NCBI GenBank assembly: GCA_029688905.1
Contig: JARULB010000004.1
Span: forward strand, 1 to 64,000
DNA: 64,000 nt
Direction of reading: 5' to 3'
From: Balneolales bacterium ANBcel1
GTDB taxonomy: Bacteria; Bacteroidota; Rhodothermia; Balneolales; Natronogracilivirgulaceae
Positions 7,837-14,086 of this stretch are shown in pieces. Position numbers and translations under genes: made by a program. Position 1 is the first letter of the stretch, and every line of letters starts with the position of its first letter. The notes under the pieces are model-generated. The model was not told the origin of the DNA. It did no database searches and saw nothing but the letters and a program-made list of their open reading frames with translations.

Positions 7837-8506
7837 CGTTGGTCTTCTCCATCCACTTGTCAAACACGATATCCATGAAAATATTGGCCAGTACAGGGCT
7901 GATAGCCCCACCCTGTGGCGTACCTTTTCCATCGGGGTGTTTGTGCGTTCCGTCAGCCAGCTCCACAGGGGCTTCAAGCCATCGCTGCACATACATCAGG
8001 ATATGCTTCTTCCCGGTGTAGTGATGCACGGCTTTGATCAGCAACTCATGGTCTATATGGTCGAAAAACCCTTTGATGTCCAGGTCAATGACCCAGCTGT
8101 ACTTCAGACAGTTGCTGCGGCATTGCGCTATGGCCTGATGGGCCGACCTGCCGGGTCGATAGCCATAGCTGTTCGGACTGAAATGGGGATCGACGATAGC
8201 TTCCAATTCGGTTGCTATGACCTGTTGGGCTGTTCGATCGATTATGGTCGGGATGCCCAGCGGGCGCATCTTGCCATTGCCTTTGGGTATCCATGTCTGG
8301 CGGACCGATTTGGGAAAGTAGCTTCCGCTTGCCATTCTGTTCCACAATGGATACAGATATTTACGCAGGTTTTGATCCACCTGCTTTATGCTCACTTTAT
8401 CTACGCCCGCAGCTCCGCCATTGGCTTTTATTTGCTTAAAAGCCTGCATGATCTGCAACTTGCTTATCGGTTGCGTTCTGTGTTCATTTTCAAAAATCAT
8501 CCTCAA
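7837..8506 (-). pseudogene. Group II intron reverse transcriptase/maturase, 5' part only
   Basis: About 223 residues of a group II intron-encoded RT. Finger and palm motifs are clear: RPLGIPTIIDRTAQQVIATE, SYGYRPGRSAHQAI, DLDIKGFFDHIDH and GTPQGGAISPVLANIFM. The frame leaves RT sequence just before the catalytic YADD block; maturase (X), DNA-binding and endonuclease domains are missing, replaced by the IS30 transposase. The likely start is the ATG at 8500 (or TTG at 8506). The catalytic half is gone, so no RT activity is expected. Confidence 0.88.
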
Positions 8507-9158
8507 TTTGCATCAAGTTGTTTTGTGATCCATGAACTTGTTAAGTGAAGTCCTTCGCTCGCTCCGGTTTTTCCCCGAAGCTCTGTTGGGTATGGTCGCT
8601 ACTACGACTTCATCCGCCCCGGAATCCACACTTCGCTACTTTCTGCCTTACCCGCTTCGGGCTTGCGGCATTTTGGCTTGCCATTGTGGTTCCGGTTCTC
8701 CTGTTCCCTGTCAGAGCCCGGATACGGGTCTTGCCCTCTAAATGCCGTGTGCCGCGTATGCACTATCACAGGTTCCGTCATACACTTGGTCTCGCAGGGT
8801 CACACACCCCTTTGATTTTGACACAGTAACAGTTATTTCGACACGTCCACAAGGGTTCACTTGCGTTCAACTCCCGTATCCCCACCATACATACGCTCAC
8901 CGTTTATTCCGATGGCCCTTGCTTTGACCTTGACGCTCAGTACCGGCCCTTTTAAGGCAAGCACCTCAAGGCGGTTTGGTAAATACGCCTGTACATCTTT
9001 ACCGACAGTCCGACTCCCCTGTCTCACCGGGTTGCATCCGCACTGTTATCATAACCTTAGGATTAGGTGCAACAGAAGTCTGTCATCTCTGGCAGAGTTT
9101 TATTACCATTTTCAAAGAACTTATCATTCTTCGTACCCTGTGGTAATTCAGGACACAC
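8507..9158 (-). ncRNA. Group II intron RNA, domains I-IV 5' part (truncated intron)
   Basis: Read on the minus strand, the 650 bp before the RT have the layout of a group II intron ribozyme. They include a GTGTG start at 9158 and the conserved TGAACGCAAG element about 290 nt later (near 8865), the same distance as in the Lactococcus Ll.LtrB intron. A GC-rich stem follows just before the ORF, as in domain IV. Domains V and VI, normally after the RT, are absent. The exact 5' end is inferred from GTGYG and spacing only. Confidence 0.6.
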
Positions 9159-9162
9159 GGGT

Positions 9163-9253
9163 AGCTAACAAGGCGTTTCATACGGACTCGTTTTAGGTTC
9201 GGGACTTTAATTTGAACAACTCGGTTCGCCGCTTAAACGCTGGGTCGTTAGAT
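9163..9253 (+). other. attC4 integron recombination site
   Basis: R'' AGCTAAC and R' GTTAGAT enclose 91 bp; GGCGTTTc pairs with AAACGC and the inner arms pair imperfectly. Its R'' is not complementary to the start of the ars cassette (GTTAGCGTTC), so it probably belongs to another cassette whose body was lost. The group II intron ends four bases to its left. Confidence 0.75.
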
Positions 9254-9431
9254 ACCTCATAATCACTACCAGGTTAAATTCATACCCCTTCTCTGATACT
9301 GTACCATTCTTCACTTCTTCATCTATGATGAACTGGGACCATACTCGTATTTGTCCCTACTCGTTCTTTATACTGATGACATTGTTCCCTTTTTCGTTTT
9401 TTTTTACCACCTTACTGAGTAACTTCTTTAT

Positions 9432-9653
9432 ATGATTACTGATAAGCCAAATAAAATCATTTCTCGTAACAAAGACATTCTCGGTGGAACTCCCGTCTTT
9501 CATGGCACTCGTGTCCCCATTAAAACGCTTTGGGATTATCTGAAAGCCGGTGATTCTCTGGAAGACTTCCTCGAAGACTTCCCTTCCGTGAAACGAAAGC
9601 AGGCTGTTGCCCTTATTGAGCGAGCTCAAAATCGTCTTACCAAAATTTCATGA
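9432..9653 (+). CDS. DUF433 antitoxin-like protein
   Basis: A 73-aa DUF433 protein. The family core ILGGTPVFHGTRVPIKTLWDYLKAGDSLEDFLEDFP fills residues 17-52, with a helical C-terminus. DUF433 proteins have a helix-turn-helix-like fold and are usually found as the antitoxin-like partner in front of a PIN-like DUF5615 protein, as here. The stop overlaps the next start by 4 bp (ATGA), indicating translational coupling. About 180 bp separate it from the cassette border, enough for its own promoter. Confidence 0.85.
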   Translation: MITDKPNKIISRNKDILGGTPVFHGTRVPIKTLWDYLKAGDSLEDFLEDFPSVKRKQAVALIERAQNRLTKIS

Positions 9654-9985
9654 CTCGCATTCTCCTTGACGAATGTCTACCGGTCAAACTTCAGCATCGC
9701 TTTTTGGAACTCGATGATTCTTTTCATGTTGCAACCGTCACCGGGAAAAACTGGAATGGGATTAAAAATGGGAAACTGCTCGAATTGGCTCAGGAAAGTT
9801 TTGATATTTTTATCACTATCGACCAAAATATCCTATACCAGCAATCAGTTTCCAAGTTTTCCATTGCATTAATTGCCTTACAAGCAAAATCAAATCGATA
9901 TAACGACCTGCTTCCTTTTCTAGAGCCAACCGTTAAGATCATTAAAAATTGCAAACCGGGTAAGTCTTATACCGTTTCAATATGA
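9650..9985 (+). CDS. DUF5615 PIN-like protein, probable toxin
   Basis: A 111-aa protein opening with MTRILLDECLPVKLQHRF, the DUF5615 signature in which D and E replace the usual PIN acidic pair, and a later acidic pair in FDIFITIDQNILYQQ. PIN-like folds of this family are predicted ribonucleases. It pairs with the upstream DUF433 protein, with overlapping ATGA. Toxic activity is inferred from the family and the pair arrangement. Confidence 0.85.
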   Translation: MTRILLDECLPVKLQHRFLELDDSFHVATVTGKNWNGIKNGKLLELAQESFDIFITIDQNILYQQSVSKFSIALIALQAKSNRYNDLLPFLEPTVKIIKNCKPGKSYTVSI

Positions 9986-10021
9986 TAACGGGTATTATGC
10001 CTGTTCACTGGGAGTTTCGGT

Positions 10022-10109
10022 ATCTAACATACGCATCAACCGGTCGTGTGGGGCGTTTCCGCCCCATTATAACCGGCTGGCCACGCCGGTTATGCGTTTG
10101 GCGTTATAC
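10022..10109 (+). other. attC5 integron recombination site
   Basis: R'' ATCTAAC and R' GTTATAC enclose 88 bp. GCATcAACCGG pairs with CCGGTTATGC leaving one unpaired C, and GGGGC pairs with GCCCC. Positions 10019-10028 are the exact reverse complement of 9247-9256. The core differs from attC7 at one base. Confidence 0.88.
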
Positions 10110-10134
10110 CACACATAATCACCCCAGCCGTAAG

Positions 10135-10506
10135 TTATTTCTCTGGTAATTCAGATAGTTTAATTCGAGCATATGCACCATGTTTTTTGTCTTCCGGATG
10201 TGGTTCAATTCCTAATATGGTAATCTCTTTGCGATTTGGGCCATATGCCCAATAAAATCGCCTGGCTGTTTTCCCTTGATCCAAATACGATTGCCATATT
10301 TTGATCCCATATTTTCTACTCAAGGGTTCAATTTCGTGAGTTTTTAATCCCGGATGTTTTGGATTCACACTCAGATTTGTGATGGCTTTACCCAAGCGAT
10401 TAAATAGCTCATTCTCGTCAGAATTCAACGAATTGGCTTTGCGCTTCTCTAGCAACGAGCTCCAAAACGCTTCCATCTCAGGAACTCCCATACGAATTGT
10501 AAACAT
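10135..10506 (-). CDS. RelE/ParE-like toxin
   Basis: A 123-aa basic protein following the small antitoxin-like gene after four bases. The middle reads LGKAITNLSVNPKHPGLKTHEIEPL..YGIKIWQSYLDQGKTARRFYWAYGPN..ITILGIEPHPE, the strand order of RelE/ParE toxins, with the shared ITxLGIxPHPE type end. The target (ribosome-bound mRNA or gyrase) cannot be told. The gene is antiparallel to the cassette array. The assignment rests on this layout and on the pairing. Confidence 0.7.
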   Translation of the reverse strand: MFTIRMGVPEMEAFWSSLLEKRKANSLNSDENELFNRLGKAITNLSVNPKHPGLKTHEIEPLSRKYGIKIWQSYLDQGKTARRFYWAYGPNRKEITILGIEPHPEDKKHGAYARIKLSELPEK

Positions 10507-10510
10507 GGAT

Positions 10511-10768
10511 TTAGTCCAAGAGTTTATTCAGTTCGTCCAAATCAACCGGGGCGGAGACGCTCCCCTTTTTCAAATGATCAACCGATTGGTCGATCATTTT
10601 CAAAGTCTTCTGAGAAATGGCATCAGGATGAACTAATACTCTTGGGCTAAGCTCAATGGTCCCATCTTGTTTTTCACGAACCCGATAATACATCGTCTTT
10701 GCTCCCCGAAGAGTCAATCGCTTCTTGGAGTCGAGTCGGGCATCATATTCTTTAATTGCTCGTGCCAT
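10511..10768 (-). CDS. Probable antitoxin, AbrB-like N-terminus
   Basis: An 85-aa acidic protein, MARAIKEYDARLDSKKRLTL at the start, then strands (YYRVREKQDGTIELSPRVLV) and a short helix ending in VDLDELNKLLD. The looped strand pattern resembles swapped-hairpin AbrB antitoxins. I use the ATG at 10768, because the longer frame to 10852 would run through the palindromic operator. It precedes the RelE-like toxin by four bases and probably binds both the toxin and the upstream palindrome. Confidence 0.62.
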   Translation of the reverse strand: MARAIKEYDARLDSKKRLTLRGAKTMYYRVREKQDGTIELSPRVLVHPDAISQKTLKMIDQSVDHLKKGSVSAPVDLDELNKLLD

Positions 10769-10813
10769 AATTTTCACGTCATTTATATTATCACTAATCA
10801 AAGATAGCGATAT

Positions 10814-10829
10814 GTGGGATTTCCCACAA
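10814..10829. promoter_or_regulatory. Palindromic operator of the reverse toxin-antitoxin pair
   Basis: TGTGGGA-TT-TCCCACA, a perfect 16-bp palindrome 45 bp before the antitoxin ATG. On the minus strand TTGTGG and TATCTT stand 17 bp apart around it, a plausible promoter. This would place the antitoxin on its own -35 region. Confidence 0.55.
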
Positions 10830-10908
10830 TAGGTGTCGCAAATTTTTACCATGAGCTTTATACTGGCATGGATGTACTCCTACGCACTTAGTTAATATAT
10901 TCTGTGTG

Positions 10909-11003
10909 GTATAACAACCGTTTCGTGCGTTCGTGTATATACCTGTTGCTGTTGCCCTTGCACTTAAACAAAGCCACGCCGCACAAACGGGTGGCCGTTA
11001 GCG
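10909..11003 (+). other. attC6 integron recombination site
   Basis: R'' GTATAAC and R' GTTAGCG enclose 95 bp. CCGTTTcGTGCG pairs with CGCACAAACGG leaving one unpaired C. Positions 10903-10915 are the exact 13-base reverse complement of 10103-10115. Confidence 0.87.
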
Positions 11004-11094
11004 CTCATTTTCAATACCAGCTTATCATTTTTTCACGTTAAGTAATTATTTTGTACTTTAATTGTACGACATATTGTCCCCTAATTGCAAAACA

Positions 11095-11388
11095 ATGGCT
11101 ATCTCCAATTTTTCTTTAGAGCAAGATATTCAACCCCTTTCTGAATTCAGGAAAAATGCTGCTGATTTTATTGGGCGTCTTAAGCGTGAAAAGCGATCAA
11201 TAGTGCTGACTCAGCATGGCAAAAGTGCTGCTGTTCTTGTTGATGTTTCCGAATACCAACAAATGATTGATAAAATTACTCTCATGGAAGAACTCATGGA
11301 AGCAGACGGCCAAATTGCTCGTGGAGAAGTGATTGCTCATGAAGATGCTAAACAACAAATCCGTGAAAACCTGGCCAAGTGGAAGTAA
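11095..11388 (+). CDS. Phd/YefM-family antitoxin
   Basis: A 97-aa antitoxin with the Phd/YefM fold: PLSEFRKNAADFIGRLKREKRSIVLTQHGKSAAVLVDVSEYQQM at about residues 14-58 is the DNA-binding domain, and the C-terminal third is the acidic toxin-binding tail (EDAKQQIRENLAKWK). The ATG at 11095 was chosen over the frame start at 11062 because it gives the usual short N-terminus. It overlaps the toxin start by 10 bp. A direct repeat TTGTAC-N5-TTGTAC at 11051-11067 just upstream may be its operator. Confidence 0.87.
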   Translation: MAISNFSLEQDIQPLSEFRKNAADFIGRLKREKRSIVLTQHGKSAAVLVDVSEYQQMIDKITLMEELMEADGQIARGEVIAHEDAKQQIRENLAKWK

Positions 11389-11684
11389 TCTGGACAAAAC
11401 TTGCGATCCAAAGAGTTAATTCTATCGTAAACTATATCGCTCAGGATAATTTCCAAGCCGCACATAAGTGGTCTGAGCTTATTTTTGAGAGAACAGATCA
11501 GCTCATTGAGCATCCTGAATCAGGTAGAATTGTACCTGAATACAACCATCCCGATCTAAGAGAAATCATTGAAGGAAATTACAGAATCATATACCGGATT
11601 CGAAAACCAAAGCGAGTAGTATACATCACAACGGTTCTCCATGTCCGGCAAAAACCGCCCCAATCCGGCAAGTTCTTACGATAA
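11379..11684 (+). CDS. ParE/RelE-family toxin
   Basis: A 101-aa toxin of the ParE group: VIWTKLAIQRVNSIVNYIAQDN..AAHKWSELIFERTDQL..HPESGRIVPEYNHPDLREIIEGNYRIIYRI. The PDLREI..GNYRIIYRI block with Arg-Glu is the family signature. It is coupled to the Phd-type antitoxin upstream. The class ParE poisons DNA gyrase and RelE cuts mRNA; sequence alone leans to ParE. Confidence 0.87.
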   Translation: MEVIWTKLAIQRVNSIVNYIAQDNFQAAHKWSELIFERTDQLIEHPESGRIVPEYNHPDLREIIEGNYRIIYRIRKPKRVVYITTVLHVRQKPPQSGKFLR

Positions 11685-11712
11685 GTTACTATATCACTCA
11701 GATACTCAAGTA

Positions 11713-11937
11713 ATGAAGAAAGAACCGTTCGACGAATTTATCGAGAGCATCAAACAAGCCGGCAAAATCCAAGAAGGTGAACTAAATGCTTCTCAAAGAA
11801 TTGTAATTACCGATTCCGATGTCGCTGAAACCCGCAAGAATTACAATTTGAATCAGCAGGAATTTTCTTCTCGCTTTTGAATCGGTGCTAGCAAATTTCA
11901 CAAATGGGTACAGGGTGAAGAAAGTCACTTGCACTAG
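11713..11937 (+). pseudogene. Xre-type antitoxin gene broken by one nonsense codon
   Basis: From the ATG at 11713 the frame reads MKKEPFDEFIESIKQAGKI..IVITDSDVAETRKNYNLNQQEFSSRF, then TGA at 11878-11880. The same frame goes on as IGASKFHKWVQGEE to a stop at 11937. Together this is the start and DNA-contact part of an Xre helix-turn-helix like those of HigA/MqsA-type antitoxins, and a single base (GGA to TGA) would explain the stop. It lies at the end of the Phd/ParE cassette and could be a remnant of an older gene. A 55-aa truncated product might still be made. Confidence 0.6.
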
Positions 11938-12008
11938 CCAGAGTAGTTTAAAAAGTTGTAGATAGAATGATCAAAGCAATTTTTGATACCCTATCAACCT
12001 AAATTTCG

Positions 12009-12096
12009 CGCTAACATGCGCATCAACCGGTCGTGTGGGGCGTTTCCGCCCCATTATAACCGGCTGGCCACGCCGGTTATGCGTTTGGCGTTAAGT
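12009..12096 (+). other. attC7 integron recombination site
   Basis: R'' CGCTAAC and R' GTTAAGT enclose 88 bp. Arms as in attC5, from which the core differs by one base. Positions 12008-12015 are the reverse complement of 10997-11004, at the start of the same cassette. Confidence 0.88.
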
Positions 12097-12131
12097 GGCT
12101 ATCATAACTTGCAATAATCAGTCCCCTATAT

Positions 12132-12161
12132 TAGTTTCATTACTATACCACAACGAAACTA
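12132..12161. promoter_or_regulatory. Candidate operator of the FitA/VapC pair
   Basis: TAGTTTC (12132-12138) and GAAACTA (12155-12161) are an inverted repeat spaced by 16 bp, ending 7 bp before the antitoxin ATG, with TATACC between them as a possible -10. Ribbon-helix-helix antitoxins bind such sites. Confidence 0.5.
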
Positions 12162-12168
12162 TCGAGCC

Positions 12169-12408
12169 ATGCCAAGCATAACTGTCAAAAACATTCCTGA
12201 GCCAATTTACCAGCAGCTCAGAAAGCGTGCACAAGCTCAACATCGCAGTATTAATAGTGAAATTATTGCGTGCTTGGAGCAAACTACACTACCTCATCGC
12301 CCCTCTCCGGAGGAATTTCTTCTACAAGCTCAAAAAATTAGGAAACAAGTAAAAGGTAGTCTCTCTGCTCAACTCATTCAAAAAGCCATTGATCAGGGTA
12401 GGCCGTGA
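12169..12408 (+). CDS. FitA/VapB-like ribbon-helix-helix antitoxin
   Basis: A 79-aa antitoxin. MPSITVKNIPEPIYQQLRKR..QHRSINSEIIACLEQT over residues 1-45 is the ribbon-helix-helix DNA-binding domain as in FitA. The remaining tail should wrap the VapC toxin. It is coupled to vapC by a 4-bp GTGA overlap. Confidence 0.9.
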   Translation: MPSITVKNIPEPIYQQLRKRAQAQHRSINSEIIACLEQTTLPHRPSPEEFLLQAQKIRKQVKGSLSAQLIQKAIDQGRP

Positions 12409-12806
12409 TTGTAGTTGATACCAATATCATTGCACATTTCTGGCTGCCATCTGATCATTCTCAACTCTGTGACCAGGTTTTTGAACAGGATCCGGAATGG
12501 ATCGCCCCTGTCTTATGGATCAGTGAATTCAGAAATGTAGTGAGCTTATATTTGAGGAAACAGTTGATCGATTTGAGTAAGGCCTTACAAATTTCAGAGA
12601 AAGCCCAGGAGTTGATGAAAGATCGGCAGTTTCATGTTCATTCATCGCAAGTATTTGAATTTGTAAACAAATCCAATTGCTCTTCTTACGATTGTGAGTT
12701 TGTATGTCTTGCTAATGACATGTCAGTACCACTGATTACTTTGGACAAAAAAGTACTGAATTCATTTCCAGATATTGCGACACACCCCACAAATTTTTTA
12801 TCCTGA
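12405..12806 (+). CDS. VapC-family PIN-domain toxin
   Basis: A 133-aa PIN ribonuclease. The acidic residues are in place: MIVVDTNIIAHFW (first Asp), WISEFRNVV (Glu near residue 45), and SSYDCEFVCLAND (Asp), then LITLDKKVL. The family cuts tRNA or rRNA in a metal-dependent way. It starts with GTG overlapping the antitoxin stop. It is the last intact cassette gene of the array; its attC starts at 12812 but is interrupted by an IS. Confidence 0.9.
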   Translation: MIVVDTNIIAHFWLPSDHSQLCDQVFEQDPEWIAPVLWISEFRNVVSLYLRKQLIDLSKALQISEKAQELMKDRQFHVHSSQVFEFVNKSNCSSYDCEFVCLANDMSVPLITLDKKVLNSFPDIATHPTNFLS

Positions 12807-12819
12807 TTTCCGCCACTTA

Positions 12820-13505
12820 GTATCAACTTTGAAGTGCAACAATTAAAAACGGTGTTCATAGCATTCCTTCGGCGTTTTGAAGCCCAGAACCTTTCGTGGG
12901 CGTGAGTTGAGTTTTTCACTTATGGCGTTACAATGATGCTGATTTATATGAGCCATACTTTTTCGTTTCGGCAGGTACTGGCGAATCAATCCATTGGTGT
13001 TTTCATTGGTTCCCCGCTGCCAGGAATGATACGGGGTGGCAAAGTAGAATCGGACGCCAAGGCGATCTTCAATGTCGGCGTAACTGTGAAACTCCGTCCC
13101 GTTATCACTGGTGATGGTCTTAAATCGCCTTTGATGCTGCTTAATGAGCTGTATGGCTCGTTTTTTCGTTTCCTGCTTGCTTCGATTCGCCAGCTTTCCG
13201 ATCAACATGTACCTGGTTTTGCGTTCCACAAGCGTTAAGATACAGTGCTAATCCCCGCTTCCAACAACGGTATCAACTTCCCAGTGTCCAATCGTCTTTC
13301 GGGTTTCCACCGAGGCCGGCCGCTCCGAAATATGGCGTTTGCCGGCAAGCCGTCCCCTGCTGTCTTTGCTGTTATGGCGTTTTCGTCGCTGTTTGCTAGC
13401 TCCGCGAAGATGGGTGTAGAGCTTGCCGCCTGCCGCCTTATCGGCCCATATATACCGGTAAATCGTCTCGTGCGAAATAGAAAGAAGCTTTTTGCGGCTC
13501 AGCTA
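12820..13505 (-). mobile_element. IS30-family insertion sequence, copy 2, truncated
   Basis: Starts with the same terminal GTATCAACTTTGAAG as copy 1, after GCCACTTA (12812-12819), the first eight bases of the VapC cassette's R''. It is about 95% like copy 1 by eye and ends at 13505, where the IS3-like element begins. No second terminal repeat. Confidence 0.8.
12843..13505 (-). pseudogene. IS30-family transposase fragment with internal stop
   Basis: The same transposase as copy 1, starting at LSRKKLLSISHETIYRYIW and ending in the same C-terminus. At 13230-13250 the GGATCAGCAC of copy 1 is GGATTAGCAC here, which turns Gln (CAG) into an amber stop (TAG). So the gene has lost its N-terminus and also carries a nonsense mutation. 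No activity is expected. Confidence 0.8.
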
Positions 13506-13509
13506 AGAT

Positions 13510-13929
13510 GGTCGGGAATGGTTGGACAGCTTTTTGAGGATTGTTAGTTTGATTTCAAGCTGCCGGAAGGTACCGCTTTACCGGAGGAATCTTTCCAATC
13601 CGGGAATGAGACCGCCTGGTATTATAAAAGGTTATGAGCTCAGAGCAAAGCGCATATAACTGTTGCCCGTTCTCCGGCAAGTGAAGATAGATTTTGTCGT
13701 GTTTAATGGTTCGAAAGAATCGCTCAATATGAGCATTGTCTGTTGCACGGCCCTTGCCATCCATGGAGATTTTGACCGTTTTAAGATCAGTTATGTAATT
13801 GATCGTCTGGCGTTCTTTGAGAGCTTCCAGGACTACTTTGGTCTTGAAGCTCGGCCTGAAGTGCCTGCGTTTACGTTTCATTTCAGGCAAAGTAACAGTC
13901 TGGGTTTAACTGTCCAATTTCACCCGACC
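13510..13929 (-). mobile_element. 420-bp deletion derivative of an IS3-family element
   Basis: Terminal repeats GGTCGGGAATGGTTGGACAG (13510-13529) and, inverted at 13910-13929, GGTCGGGTGAAATTGGACAG match at 15 of 20 bases. Between them is one short ORF made of the two ends of an IS3-type transposase gene pair. No flanking direct repeat is visible. The size and intact ends suggest a non-autonomous, possibly mobilisable unit. Confidence 0.72.
13555..13890 (-). pseudogene. Fused OrfA start and OrfB end of an IS3-family transposase
   Basis: The first 27 residues (MKRKRRHFRPSFKTKVVLEA) are the helix-turn-helix start of OrfA. From about residue 30 the protein switches to the end of OrfB: VKISMDGKGRATDNAHIERF, the region around the last catalytic residue, then FYNTRRSHSRIGKIPPVKRYL. 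Roughly 900 bp that would hold the rest of OrfA and the first two catalytic acids are gone. The reading frame stays open across the junction. Confidence 0.75.
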
Positions 13930-14086
13930 TCTATAACTACTAGTATTTATTAGTACTTATATGTAGATTATTATTAGCAATCTACCTGCATAAAACCCTT
14001 TTGTTTTCACCATCCTGATTGGACAAGTTTTTTTCAAGGCTCGATGCACAGGATGCCACGGAAATTAAAACCAAGCATAGAGAGCA

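Noticed and set aside
7472-8548. Long open frame of 358 codons on the plus strand
   Set aside because: It is antisense to the transposase-RT fusion, which has clear family motifs; no motif of its own.
13963-13985. Inverted repeat GTAGATT-N9-AATCTAC
   Set aside because: Only seven base pairs, in AT-rich sequence with no clear promoter; could be chance.
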